A DNA stretch of 64,000 bases from Saccopteryx bilineata (GCF_036850765.1 NC_089495.1:198842847-198906846); one strand, 5' to 3'. Shown: positions 11,701 through 22,125, numbered from the stretch's first letter. Notes: generated by a model not told the origin, from the letters alone. A program made the numbers and translations.

Positions 11701-13378
11701 GCACTTATTTTAGAAACTGCGAAAGATTTTCTAGAGATTTATTGCAAGAAATCGGTCCTCAGGCAGAGAGGGTTCTGAAATGCTTTCTATCATGCCTGTG
11801 TAACTCAGGGGAAAAAAAATATTATTCCCTTGAATTGGGGGTGAGACAAGAGATGGATTTGTACGGTGACTAACTGCCTAAATGCTTCAAGCATTGCCGC
11901 CTTTCCCCTCTCTTTGAAGAAAAGGAAATTATAAATCAGAAGATTAGGGATTTACTTCTATTTCGAGGTGCCAATAGCCATGCCACGTTAGCTGGCTCCA
12001 TGCCCAAGTCCTTCATGTGGGAGGTAGACCCAGAGGGAGGGAGGCGTCAGCACCGCACGCAGTTTTGGGGGCCCGCGAAGTCTGGGGATAGGAGATACAG
12101 GGGACGTTTCTTATTGAAGTCACTTTGTGAAGGGCAGGGGACTGGTGAGAAAAGCAGAAAGTTAGAGCCTCGCATCTCTAGATCTGCTAGGTGATCCCCC
12201 CCCCCCCCGGGAAATCGAAATAGTGTGTTTTCTAGATTACCTGGGTGTCTGGGGAGCCAACTGCCGCATCAATCTGGATGTGACGGTAACAGGCAGTAAT
12301 GTGAAGACGCTTGGGAAGGGCTCCCCAGGGGCGGGGGTCCTGGTACGGAATTCCAACAGCTTTTGCATTCCATTAGCTTGTAAGTGAAATTCCATATTTC
12401 CCCGATTGGAAACCCTTCTCCGACCCTCACTCTCCCGCTGAACCCCGTGCTGGGTCAGTCCTCGGATTCTGCGCACTAGCGTTCGCCACTCTGAAGACAA
12501 GCCCGATTGATTGGGCACCTATGAATGATGAAGGCTGGGAAACAGAAGGAAAAGCAGGTAAAGAGCCTTAATTGCTGAAATGCCAACCAAGCTTCCAGAG
12601 GTTCAGCAGAAAGGAATCCTTCTGTGTCCACCAGCGGGGGTCCGTCCTGTACCCAAGGAGCTGTCCGCTTATCTTGTCCCATTCCAAGAGTCAAATAATT
12701 GTGGGGGCAAGGGTGTGGGTAGAATTTTGTAAGTGAATAAGAAAATCACCCTTTCTCTGTAAGACCTGGTTTTATAGATTGCCAACCTGGAGTAATTCTG
12801 AGCCACAGCTCTGTGGTCCAAGATGCCTACCGACTCCATCCTTGGGATGTTCATGGGTCTGCCTGCTCACCTGCATCTCATCTTTCTTGGGAGTCATAAG
12901 AACCCTTTCCTAACTCAGGGATGCATCCAGTCCTGTATGCCCTTCGCACACTCAGCTGCTGTTCATACTCAGCTCCCAACAACAGCCTTTCAATCGCAGG
13001 ATTTTACAATCAGTCTCCCCAAGCCCAGCTGGCTTTTTTCTCCAGTAGATGGGACTTAACCTGCTGCTACTTTTCTCCTGACTTTGCATGTCTGCTCCAT
13101 CTTAACCCACTTGTAGATGTGGGTGAGAAAGGCTTCCCCTGAGGGCTCCCTCCCAGGACCTGGATCAGCAAGACTAGACCCTTGCTCTTTCCACTTGGAG
13201 AGGAATGGTTGAAGGTGCAAGCTGGAAAATCAAATCTCTCAGGCCATACACCCCACTTACTGCCCTATGAGCTTTGGAAAGTCTCCTAACCAACGCTCGG
13301 AGCCAGCACCGCACCAGCCTGGAGCTCGAGTCAGGCAAATGGAAAACTCAGCCATATTAATCCTGTCTTCATTTTAAA
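8710..13378. other. Non-coding sequence with possible conserved patches
   Basis: No exon is recognised. A 77-codon frame at 9,645-9,878 happens to end at a GGTGAGTGAG string, but it shows no known domain. A stretch at about 10,900-11,470 contains a CCTATAAA and could be remnant LTR sequence, though no LTR pair is visible. A GC-richer patch at 12,230-12,560 is discussed under findings. A C10 run lies near 12,197. Confidence 0.4.
10232..10360. repeat. (GGAA)n microsatellite
   Basis: Over 100 bases of GGAA tetranucleotide repeats, interrupted early by two A-rich blocks. It is a long asymmetric polypurine tract on the plus strand. Confidence 0.95.
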
Positions 13379-13390
13379 AATTTGATGTTT
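13379..13390. repeat. Left TSD of truncated L1
   Basis: AATTTGATGTTT is repeated exactly at 14,203-14,214, flanking the L1 fragment. This is the signature of target-primed reverse transcription. Confidence 0.85.
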
Positions 13391-14202
13391 TAACAGATAT
13401 ATGAAAAGATGCTCATCTTCATTAGCTATTAGAGAAATGCAAATCAAAACTACAATGAGATACTACCTCATACCTGTTAGATTAGCTATTATCAACAGGA
13501 CAGTTAATAATAAGTGTTGGAGAGGCGGTGGAGAAAAAGGAACCCTCATCCACTGTTGGTGGGAATGCAAAGTAGTACAAACACTATGGAAGAAAGTATG
13601 GTGGTTCCTCAAAAAAATTGAAAATAGAACTACCATATGACCCAGCAATCCCTCTACTGGGAATATACCCACATAACTCAAAAACACTGGTACGTAAAGA
13701 CACATGCAGCCCCATGTTCATTGCAGCATTGTTCACAGTGGCCAGGACATGGAAACAACCAAAAAGCCCTTCACTAGATGACTGGATAAAGAAGATGTGG
13801 TACATATATACTATGGAATATTACTCATCCATAAGAAATGATGACATCAGATCATTTACAACAAAATGGATGGATCTTGATAACATTATATGGAGTGAAA
13901 TAAGCAAATCAGAAAAAACTAAGAACTGCATGATTCTATACTTAGGTGGGACATAAAAATGAGACTAAGAGACATGGACAAGAGTGTGGTGGTTACGGGA
14001 GTGGGGGGAGAGGGTGGAAGAGGGAGGAGGGGAGGGGCACAAAGAAAACCAGATAGAAGGTGACGGAGGACAATTTGACTTTGGGTGATGGGTATGCAAC
14101 ATAATTGAATGACAAGATAACCTGGGGGAACAAAAAAAGAAAGTACATTTTGAACAAGCACTGTACCATATTTGTAGATTATTATATAACGGAATTAAAA
14201 AG
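13391..14202 (+). mobile_element. 5'-truncated L1 insertion
   Basis: This 812-bp insertion consists of the last part of L1 ORF2 plus the 3' UTR and a short A-rich end. It matches the 3' part of the full-length L1 at 25,657-33,468 from about 32,622 onward. It has an exact 12-bp TSD (13,379-13,390 and 14,203-14,214). The 3' UTR keeps the G-rich purine tract (about 13,995-14,037), followed by 'cttgggtgat'-type wording shared with the full-length copy. The end after 'aagataacct' differs from the full-length copy, which points to a different source subfamily or post-insertion change. Confidence 0.92.
13401..13956 (+). pseudogene. L1 ORF2p C-terminal fragment
   Basis: This encodes the C-terminal region of the L1 ORF2 protein, downstream of the reverse transcriptase, including the cysteine-rich motif. 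The reading frame is broken once near 13,615, where an A-run precedes 'ttgaaaatagaac', so it reads as two overlapping frames (13,401-13,640 and 13,618-13,956). The cysteine motif at about 13,515-13,568 reads CWRGGG where the full-length copy in this window has CWRGCG, so the second cysteine is lost. With no endonuclease or reverse transcriptase the fragment cannot act on its own; it is a dead copy. Confidence 0.88.
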
Positions 14203-14214
14203 AATTTGATGTTT
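14203..14214. repeat. Right TSD of truncated L1
   Basis: Exact copy of the 12-mer at 13,379-13,390. Confidence 0.85.
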
Positions 14215-14299
14215 AGTGTAAATTTTTTTATGTCTTATTTTTTTTTAATCTTAATTACTAGTTTTGTTTTTTATTTTTATTTTTTGGAAGGTTTCCTCT

Positions 14300-14519
14300 T
14301 TATTTTATTTTTTTATAGAAGTTAATTGGGGTGACATTGGTTCACAAAACCATATGTGTTTCAAGTATTCAACTCCACAAAACATCATCTGATCACTGCA
14401 TTGTGTGCCCGTTGTCTCTTTCGGCCCCTGCTTCCTCCCTCCTGACCCACCCCCACCTACCCTGACTCCTTCTCCCTCTGGCTAACAGCACACTGCTATC
14501 TATGTCTATGTGATATACA
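14300..14519 (-). mobile_element. L1 3' UTR fragment, reverse strand (part 1)
   Basis: Read on the minus strand this is an L1 3' UTR ending in a poly-A tail (T-runs near 14,310-14,320), with the common 'ttaattggggtgacattgg' wording close to the tail. It is a different subfamily from the 3' UTR at 33,185-33,468. A mariner element at 14,522-15,084 separates it from its continuation at 15,087-15,110. Confidence 0.75.
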
Positions 14520-14521
14520 TA

Positions 14522-15084
14522 TAAGGTCTACCAGAAAGTTCTGTCCGTTTTTGGAATAAAAGAAAATACAAATTTTTCTTACTGTCAATAAACTTTATTA
14601 AATAATATCATTGCCATTATTATTAATGATTTCTTGCCAGCGTGAGGGCAATTTGTATATCCCATTTTTGAAAAATGTTTTATCTTTTGATGCGAAAAAT
14701 TGAACCAGTGCTTGTTTGATCTCTTCTTCATTTTTGAATTTTTTGCCCTTCAAAAAATTTTGTAAGGACAAAAACAAGTGATAGTCGGAGGGTGCTAAGT
14801 CCGGGGAATATGGTGGATGCTACAGACATGCTCTGTAGCATTTCTTCCTTGTTGAAATTCATAAAAATTACAGTGGCATAAATGAACTTTATCAGTAGCC
14901 ATGGGTACACTATTGCTTTACACATAAGACTAACTTGAATCAACTTTGTTTTAGTTAATTTGCTACATCAGTATGTATACATTAAGTGATAAAAATAGAG
15001 AGGCACACATGCGCCAAATAAACATGTGCTTACATGTGGAAACTTGTTGTGATAGACACAGACAGAACTTTCCAGTAGACCTTA
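14522..15084 (-). mobile_element. Mariner (DD34D) internal-deletion derivative
   Basis: The element has terminal inverted repeats: the left end reads TAAGGTCTACCAGAAAGTTC, and the reverse complement of the right end reads TAAGGTCTACTGGAAAGTTC, differing at two positions. TA dinucleotides flank both ends (14,520-14,521 and 15,085-15,086), as expected for Tc1/mariner. At 563 bp it is less than half the roughly 1.3 kb of an autonomous mariner. The minus strand keeps the start and the end of a transposase, joined by a deletion. It sits inside an L1 3' UTR fragment, so it inserted after that L1. The specific subfamily is not named. Confidence 0.9.
14598..14902 (-). pseudogene. Mariner transposase remnant, internally deleted
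   Basis: A start codon at 14,902 opens about 27 codons matching the mariner N-terminus, including a 'YEFQQGRNATEH' stretch of the first DNA-binding helix-turn-helix. At about 14,820 the sequence jumps, out of frame, to the last 73 codons of the protein. Those contain HPPYSPDLAPSDYHLF (14,772-14,819), where the Asp of SPDLAPSD is the third catalytic residue of the DD34D triad, and they run openly to a TAA at 14,598-14,600. The first two catalytic aspartates and most of the protein are missing, so the gene is non-functional. The intact ends suggest it could once have been moved in trans by a full-length relative. Confidence 0.88.
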
Positions 15085-15086
15085 TA

Positions 15087-15110
15087 TATTTTTTTTTCTT
15101 AATCCCTGAA
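15087..15110 (-). mobile_element. L1 3' UTR fragment (part 2), beyond mariner
   Basis: A short T-run followed by 'cttaatccct' is the expected continuation of the reverse-strand L1 3' UTR at 14,300-14,519. It resumes immediately after the mariner and its TA duplication. The right boundary is approximate. Confidence 0.55.
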
Positions 15111-15174
15111 AGAAGTGTTCCTGTAACTTCACACCCGAGGCAAGTGCCTTTTGCTTCGTTAGTGCCAACACTGC

Positions 15175-15320
15175 CTTGAACCCAAGTTTCTACATCTATA
15201 AACTGGGAATTATCATAGTGCCTACCAATTTTAAAAATAATTTTTAAAAAAGTGACTAATAGAAAGTGTGTGCATAACCTGTTAACAAATACTCGACACA
15301 CCTAATAAGTGCTCAAAAGA
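15175..15320 (+). repeat. MIR-like SINE fossil
   Basis: The motif 'tttctacatctataaactggg' followed by 'atcatagtgcctacc' and a terminal 'aataagtgctcaa' matches MIR order. Ends approximate. Confidence 0.6.
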
Positions 15321-18250
15321 AAAAAAGGAAAGAAAGAAAGCAATTATCATCATCCTCTATTGCCTTATTTTATTATTATTGCATCCTTAGAATTCTACTC
15401 AAGTACTGTCAAGTCCTTGAGGAAAGTGTTTGGCTTGGTACCTTTGTATTTTATTTTATTTTATTTTTTGCAGCAATGCCGTGTTTTACACATGTTTCTC
15501 CATCAATGCTATTGCCTATTAATTAGCCTATGAATTAGGGAATTGGAACAGATTATACCAAAGATCCATTCCTGCCACGGGTCCCTGGAAATGCGTCTAT
15601 GATTTCCTTAACATCGCCCAGCTGGTAACAACTTGTATGTAATAGGTGTTATATCACTGCTACCTGTTTTACCACTTTTCTTTACATCAGACCTGCTTTC
15701 GGCAGTCACCGCTTCTCCTCCCTGCCTCTCGGGTTCATCGCCGCCGCGCGTACAGGGATGACCTCTACATCTGCGGAAGAGTTCCAGCTCCGAGACGCTT
15801 CAGCCCACTGTGCTGGCAGCCGGCCATGGGCTCGTCTTGGGAAACGATAATTGATTACTCCGGAGGGAAAACTCCATGTCAACACCAGCTGGCAGCCAGA
15901 CTCTGCCCGAGAGCCCCCGAATTAGTCCCCAGAAAAATCCTCAGCAGAGACGTCAGTGTGAATGGGGCTGATATTATCCTAAGTCCCCAAATGTCGCATG
16001 CTCCACCTTAATTGTATTTGAGTTTGGCACTGATCAAATCCCAGAGTAGTCCATTTTCCAACGACTGTCCCAGTGTGACCCAGCAATATTTTAATTCTTT
16101 TAATTTACCACTTGAACAAGTAAACCAGGTAACCAAGGAACAATCCAGAAATGGAGCAACCTTAAATGGATAGCTAAATGAAAAAAAGAGAGACTGGCTT
16201 TGAGAAGCTGTGAGGTGGAGGTCAACACTAGCATCCTGGGATGATATACAAACCCTCATGTTCTCTGAACTGAGTTGACTATTACCCATCGAGTCCATGA
16301 GGGCTGCCATCTCAATTTCCAGGATTTGAAAAAAGAAAACAACAATGTTGATTATTTATCCAAACGTTTCAAATGAAAACGAGTCAGAATTTTTTAAACA
16401 TGAATGTGATTTCCAGTCCAAGGCAGTGTATTCTGGATGTCAAAAACATATGTTGGTGCTTTTGTTGAATAACATTCTTGAGAGGTTTTCTGCCATCTCT
16501 CTAAGCAGCCTGCTCAGTCATGTGAACACATGCCTGGGCACTATAGCATTCAGGAAGTCACGAGATGCTAAGACCTCACCCTGCATGTGACATCAAGACC
16601 AAGCAATAAAGGACAAAGCAGAGAACAAAATAGATGGCTTCCAAACAAAACTCTGATAGATGAACATCTCAAATTTTTAAAAATTCAAAGTAACAGACTT
16701 GATCCATGATATCTACTATTTTAGTATTTATGATATGTTTGTGACTGTACCAATTTTTAAGTAAAATTACACGGTCAGTAAGGCTGATATTCCCATCTTC
16801 GTGGACCTCATCTTCAGAGCAGTAGCACAAAAGAAGAACTCACCTTCAGGCGCCTTATAAATAGACGTGCCTTCTCTCTCCTTGGTCATGATTACTGTCA
16901 AGGTTGCGTGTGGTTTCTATTTTGGGCCCAAATGGCAGAAAAGCTGCTTCTGCAGCCAAGAAACAGCATTGTAGGATGCCAATAAATTCAGGGGAATATT
17001 ACATTTTAAGAAGGAAAACTTTGACATGCATCTGGCAATAGAACGGTCCTGAGCATATGGCATCCTGGTAGGTAGGAAGCTGCTGGAACCCAGTAAGTCG
17101 GGCTGAGCGCTGCCCCCTCCGGCTCTGGGGTGCATTTGAGAAAGGTCCTGTGGCGAGGACCACAGCTCTTCCTGCCTGGTGTGGCACGTGCACTGGGGAG
17201 AGGGGCTGGTTGTCAACCTGTGTCTGTGTACGTGACCTTCTGTCGGCAACCTCGGACCAACATTGCTCAGAGCTCTTCTTAGGGGGACAGTGGACAAGGA
17301 CCACACAGCGCTGTGGAACCGAGGGCATGTCCTCATGACTCAGACAGTGCAGAAGACACAGGGAGGCGAGAGACGGGCAGGGTCTCAGAAGCGCGGATCC
17401 TGCCTCTGGGAGGTGACAGAAGCCCGAAATCTCAGTCCTGCGGGTGGATGAGGCCTGCACCTCCACAGTCTAGGAAGCATGGCATCTCTTAAGGAAGTCC
17501 ATGACTTGATGGCTTACTCTTGTTGTAAGGGACAAGGAAATGCCAAGCGTTCATCAGAGGAAGGGGACCAGAGGCAGCCACCTTCATTGTGAATTCCTGA
17601 CTTTATGCCCAAGACCCCCAGAGCAGTTTTATTGGGCCCACCGCCTGGATGTCACCCCTCAAGCCGGACTGCTCTGCACTCTTCCGGGTCTCATGCCTCT
17701 GGTCATCAGGGCTGCGTTGCACATGACAACACCGGATTGCAACACTCAGAAGGACTGGCGTTGCTACCCCATTCTTTGAGGAGGAACATCAAGGCTCCAC
17801 AATCATGATTCTTGAGCAAAGTCCCACAGGACTAAGCATTACAGTCTGAACACGAGTCCAGAGCCCTATGCCTCTGAAAAGGCTGGTGCTACAACACACT
17901 GACAGTATGAAAACATTTGCTGATTTCCTATCCCATGGACCACAGACTACATTGTGAAGATGGATGCTTCCTACATCAGATCCTTAAGCTTGCTCTGGAG
18001 GGAGGATGAGCTCTTCTTAGTTTCTGAAACGCAGGGTCTGGTCCTTTGTTCTCTTCTGATCAGGTCGCTGAGTACAGTGTGTAAATATGCTTTCTCCTAG
18101 GCACCGAGCGCTCCACCACGTGCATTCATACATGATCATGCATAGATTCTCACAGTAGGTCCTCGTGGCCTTACAATGTATGCATTACATTTACCTCCAG
18201 CACCACCACATGTGTGCATTCACTCTGCTCCTTAGACTCAGATTCTCACA
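15321..18250. other. Non-coding sequence; GC-rich patch at 15.7-16.0 kb
   Basis: No gene is recognised. A 121-codon plus-strand frame at 15,646-16,011 has no known domain and lies in a CpG-containing patch, which I treat as a possible conserved non-coding element. Overlapping frames at 16,917-17,466 on both strands also lack recognisable content. A possible MIR trace lies near 17,690-17,880. Confidence 0.4.
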
Positions 18251-18254
18251 TGCC

Positions 18255-18418
18255 TCTTTCAGAGCAGCGGCTGTTAAACTTTCTGTCCAACACCAAGACC
18301 TAAGGATTTGTGGGAAAAGTACATTTGATAAAATTTCGAGTGGGTTTCAAAAAATCTGCATTTTTAACACAAGCTTTCAGATGATTCTGATCTTGGTAAA
18401 CACAATCTTGGCTACATA
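18255..18418 (+). repeat. MER5-like hAT-Charlie fossil
   Basis: Wording matches a MER5-type element: 'ttaaactttctgt' near the start, then 'aaatctgcatttttaaca' and 'ttcagatgattctgatc'. It is an old, non-coding DNA transposon remnant. The family was assigned from memory. Confidence 0.5.
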
Positions 18419-18419
18419 A

Positions 18420-20108
18420 TCCTTAAAGGCAAAGGGTGTCATGTCTATTTCTACGTACAAGTCACAAGGTTAGGTTTGGGGCAGACAGTGTCTAATGAGA
18501 GTCGGCTGAGTGAATGACTCGTTCACTCAGAGGTCATTGTTTCCGGAAAGGCACGAGGTCAAGTTTTCAGGAGCTACTGAAGTCCCACTTGACCCTCTGG
18601 GGTCCAGTTGTCTAGACTGGTCTTTGTGAAGAACTTTAAAAGTTGATAATGACCCTCTTTTTATTTGCTCCCTTTTGTTGAATGGAGTCTCTTCCTAAAG
18701 AGCATGGAAGATGTCTCCTCCAGAGTAGCTGAAGGAGTTCCTTTCTTCTCTATGAAGTTCACTCAAACTCACGACTCTGAGAGATGGAAGAGCTTTCAGG
18801 AAATCGCCCCTGCCACTGCACCTGCCAGGCAGACAAAGACACTTTCCTCTTCTGTCCTGTTTCTTGAGTTCCCACCACCGCTTGTGTCTTTCCATCACTG
18901 ACCATGGCCCTGGCTTATTTTTGCTCATTTCTATCAGCTCCAAAGCACGTGTCTTATAATATGCAGCCCACTGTCTCAGACTACCTAGGACTTGTGCATT
19001 CTTCCTGAGGGTGTGTCATCCACAAGGTCCCATAAGTATCACAACAGATCTTTAAGGTGCAGCCCTGATGACCTATGGCCAGTCACACATTCTAAGAACC
19101 AGCTGAACTAAATGAAATACCATTGTACCCTCACCAAGGATTGTGTAAACCCCCCTGCCGAGCTCCTGGTCCCCTATGTGTATGACATTTTCCTGGTCTG
19201 CCAGTCTGATAACTGCACCAACGGCAGCGATGTGGTTAGTGGGGGACTGCAGGGTGGCGTTGTGCTGGTGGCTCCATGTTGGCCCTTCTATGACTAAGTG
19301 CTCACAAGGCTCCATTCCCCTTGGCTGCTGTCAAGGTCTTCCAATGAGCTCTGTCGGGCCTTCTGGTCGACAGCCAAGGAATATGCATTTTCTCTTTTTC
19401 TTATCACTCCGAATACTATGTGCTTGCTCATCTTTGGTCTTTTGGAAGTCCTCATGTCCCCCACTGGAGATGTTTACCTTGCTGACTCCAAGAATGAGCA
19501 GTGGATTGCAGGAGGGAGCTGATTTTGTGAGCAAATCAATGCTTTGCTACTTGACCTAACAGCTTTTCAAATCTCATTGTGAGTGGCCCGCGGTGAGCTG
19601 GGAGACCCCCAGGAGACAGGGCGAGTGGGTATTTCTTAAAGCAAGCACACTGCCACCTCTTGTTTTGGTAGGGTTATCAACTACTCTGGAAGCTGTCCCC
19701 AGGGCAAGAGGAAAGAAGCGGTGTGAGAAGCAATATAGGTGTGACAGAGCCCAGGGAAACATCAGACAGACGGACAGAGTGGTGGAGAGCTTTGCCTAGC
19801 CACTCACTGCAGTTTAGAAAACAGCTCTCTCAACAGGCGTTCATCCTTACTTGGATGACAACAGGGCATCCATCAGTCTAATTTCTAAGTAATGCAGAGA
19901 ACAACATTACAGAGCGGAAGGGAGGAAGGGGAGGGTGTATTAGAAAGCATAAACATGTTAGATGTGGATATTTGGAATTGTAAGTGAACTTTGGCCCAGG
20001 ATATAACTGAACTCAAAGAGCTAGTTGCCTAGAGTAAATATTGTATGAGTCCATTAGTGTAAACAAAATGTGTTCCTAGCAAACACATTCAGCAAGTTCC
20101 ATGCATAT
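18420..20108. other. Non-coding sequence, one unassigned open-frame cluster
   Basis: Overlapping plus-strand frames at 19,112-19,297, 19,176-19,559 and 19,298-19,522 include hydrophobic and cysteine-containing stretches, but I cannot match them to a known protein. They might be a broken processed pseudogene or chance. Confidence 0.35.
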
Positions 20109-20116
20109 GCTTAAGA
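20109..20116. repeat. 8-bp TSD (left) of hAT element
   Basis: GCTTAAGA abuts the first base of the element and recurs exactly at 20,469-20,476. Confidence 0.95.
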
Positions 20117-20468
20117 CAGGGGTAGTCAACCTTTTTATACCTATCGCCCACTTTTCTATCTCTGTTAGTAGTAAAATTTTTTAACCACCCACTGGTTCCA
20201 CAGTAATGGTAATTTATAAAGTAGGGAAGTAACTTTACTTTATAAAACTTATAAAGCAGTGTTACAGCAAGTTAAAGCATATAATAATAATTACTTACCA
20301 AATACTTTATGTCAGATTTTAGCTAAGTTTGGCAGAATAAATCTTTATAAAACAATTTATTATAGTTAAATCTATCCTTTTATTTATACTTTGGTTGCTC
20401 TGCTACTGCCCACCATGAAAGCTGGAATGCCCACTAGTGGGCGGTAGGGATCAGGTTGACTACCACTG
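20117..20468. mobile_element. Non-autonomous hAT transposon, 352 bp
   Basis: The ends are inverted repeats: the left reads CAGGGGTAGTCAACCT, and the reverse complement of the right end reads CAGTGGTAGTCAACCT (15 of 16 match). This is the hAT superfamily terminal pattern. An exact 8-bp duplication (GCTTAAGA) on both sides has the size hAT transposases make. The interior is AT-rich with no transposase frame, so it depended on an autonomous partner. Near the right end lies a palindromic CCCACTAGTGGG (20,431-20,442). The clean ends and exact TSD argue for fairly recent, lineage-specific movement. Confidence 0.95.
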
Positions 20469-20476
20469 GCTTAAGA
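20469..20476. repeat. 8-bp TSD (right) of hAT element
   Basis: Exact copy of GCTTAAGA at 20,109-20,116. Confidence 0.95.
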
Positions 20477-21115
20477 CATTTCTAGAAGGACACAGAAGAA
20501 AATAATAATCACGGTTATCTTTGGTGAGAGGGACTGAGTGTGGAAGAGTGCTTTTAAATTTTACCTTATACAAATTAGTACTTTTTAAAGTTTTTATCAT
20601 AAAAAAAAAACAAAAGTAGTCATCTACCCCCACAGGTTTACTTTTATTGCATAAATCGAGAAACAAATGATGATTGCTGCACTTAGGATTTTCCCCTGAG
20701 CAGCGGCAGACTGGGGTGCTTGCTTTTCCTCGGGAAGGTTTGGGAAGCCCAGAGGTGCTTGTGCGTCTCCCAAACCCACTGTCCTGGAAGGAGGCCTGGG
20801 ACACAGTAAGGTCAGCCTTTCCACGAGGAGTGCCAACTCCACAAGGTTCAATTGAGTTCATTTTCTGCACAGAATGAGCTGCTCTGGGTTCAACCACAGA
20901 GTCTGGATGGGGACAGCGCTTGGTTTACCCAATTATCGGTTACTACTCACCCTCCTGGTCTTGGAGGAAATTGAGAAGCGTGTATTCAACCGCTGGGTTC
21001 TGAGCCTCAAGCAAAGCTGCTGATGGATTGGACTAAATGTTAAATCAGTGGTTGGTCTTCCTTCTTTCTGGTCGTCTTCCAGTCTGGAATCTTGATCAGA
21101 GGAGGAGATGGGGGT
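20477..21115. other. Non-coding sequence, no gene recognised
   Basis: Overlapping frames at 20,460-20,897 on both strands have no identifiable domain. The minus-strand frame begins in the flank and runs into the hAT end, which argues against a real gene. Confidence 0.45.
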
Positions 21116-21119
21116 CTCT

Positions 21120-21295
21120 GAGGGCAGCGGACCCTAAACTTTATGTGCAGAGCAACCACCAGTGGAAGAAGTATATGAAATGCTCATTCCAAGGACCCGC
21201 CTCCAGAAGCCACGATTCAGCAAGTCTGGGGAAGGGCCCAGGAATCTGCATTAGTAACTGATGGTTCAGATTTGTCCCAGGTGGTTCGGACCCAA
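21120..21295 (+). repeat. MER5-like hAT-Charlie fossil
   Basis: Contains 'gcagagcaaccaccagtgg', then 'ccgcctccagaagccacgat' and 'aggaatctgcattagtaac', the order seen in MER5-type elements. Old and approximate. Confidence 0.45.
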
Positions 21296-21555
21296 GGGAA
21301 TCATGAAAACACACAGAGAGAAACCGTGTCACAGGACTACAGATGATCACAAAGCGAGGGGGCTGACATTCGATGTATTTTGCAGAACTGAGAGCAATGA
21401 GAAACACTGGGGGGTGAGAGCAGCAATAAAGACAAATGTCACTCACTGCATAGGACATGCTGCTCTTGGGACTGACACGTGTTCATGCATTGAACTCCCA
21501 GGGCCCCGTTCTCTCTCTATTCCCTTTATACACAGCGGGGAACAAAGGGAGTTTA

Positions 21556-21735
21556 TTTATTTTTATTTTTAAAATTTATTTTATTGATTTTAGAGAAAGA
21601 GTAAGGGAGAGAGGGAAAGAAAGACAGAGAGAGAGCAAAACATTGACTATTTCTGTATGTGCCTGGGGATCGAACCTTCAACCTTTGCATACCTGGGCGA
21701 CATTCAAACCAATGAAGTTATCCAACCAGGGCTGA
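21556..21735 (-). mobile_element. VES-like bat SINE, reverse strand
   Basis: On the minus strand the element runs from a tRNA-like head near 21,735 ('gccctggttggataacttca'), through a box B-type stretch GGTTCGATCCC (plus-strand 21,668-21,678), to a CT-rich body and an A-rich tail (T/A-rich at 21,556-21,590). It is about 180 bp, as expected for VES-type SINEs. No clear TSD was found. Confidence 0.8.
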
Positions 21736-21849
21736 TAGGAAATACAGTATGCATAATTTCCCCAAGGTCACCCGGCTGCCATGTGACAAGTGTAGACACA
21801 AACCTGGGTGGTCCGGCTCTAGCAGGCATGCTCTCAACCTCTATACCCT

Positions 21850-22125
21850 GGGATAGGGTTGTCACACTGCTGCCACAGACCAAATCTGCCTGCTGCTTGT
21901 TTGTGTTGGCTGGGTAGTGAGTGGCCCTTTGGTGGCCCAATTATTGGAAGAGTTGACATTGCATCTGGATCCACAAAACCTAAATCTACTGCTCACAAAA
22001 ATTAGGGGATCTTTCAAAATGAATATGAAGTGATAAAAGATCCCCTAATTTTTGTGAGCTATATATATAACTATATGGCCCTTTACAGCAACAGTTTGCA
22101 GACCTTGCTGGAGTAGAGAATAAAT
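21850..22125 (-). mobile_element. Old hAT-Charlie-type DNA transposon remnant
   Basis: The left part has 'ccacagaccaaatctgcc', and the right part has 'tggccctttacagcaacagt' and 'ttgcagacct'. These are the two ends of a common ancient mammalian hAT-Charlie-like element whose exact name I cannot give. It is interrupted by a palindromic MITE at 21,989-22,059. Orientation is inferred. Confidence 0.55.
21989..22059. mobile_element. Palindromic MITE (Tc1/mariner-like), about 71 bp
   Basis: The arms at 21,991-22,014 and 22,036-22,059 are reverse complements over 24 bases, starting GCTCACAAAAATTAGGGG, with a loop of about 21 bases. TA dinucleotides lie at 21,987-21,988 and 22,060-22,061, the target duplication expected for Tc1/mariner. 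Nothing is encoded. The near-perfect arms suggest a young insertion into the older hAT remnant around it. A transcript through it would fold into a stem of microRNA-precursor size. Confidence 0.85.
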
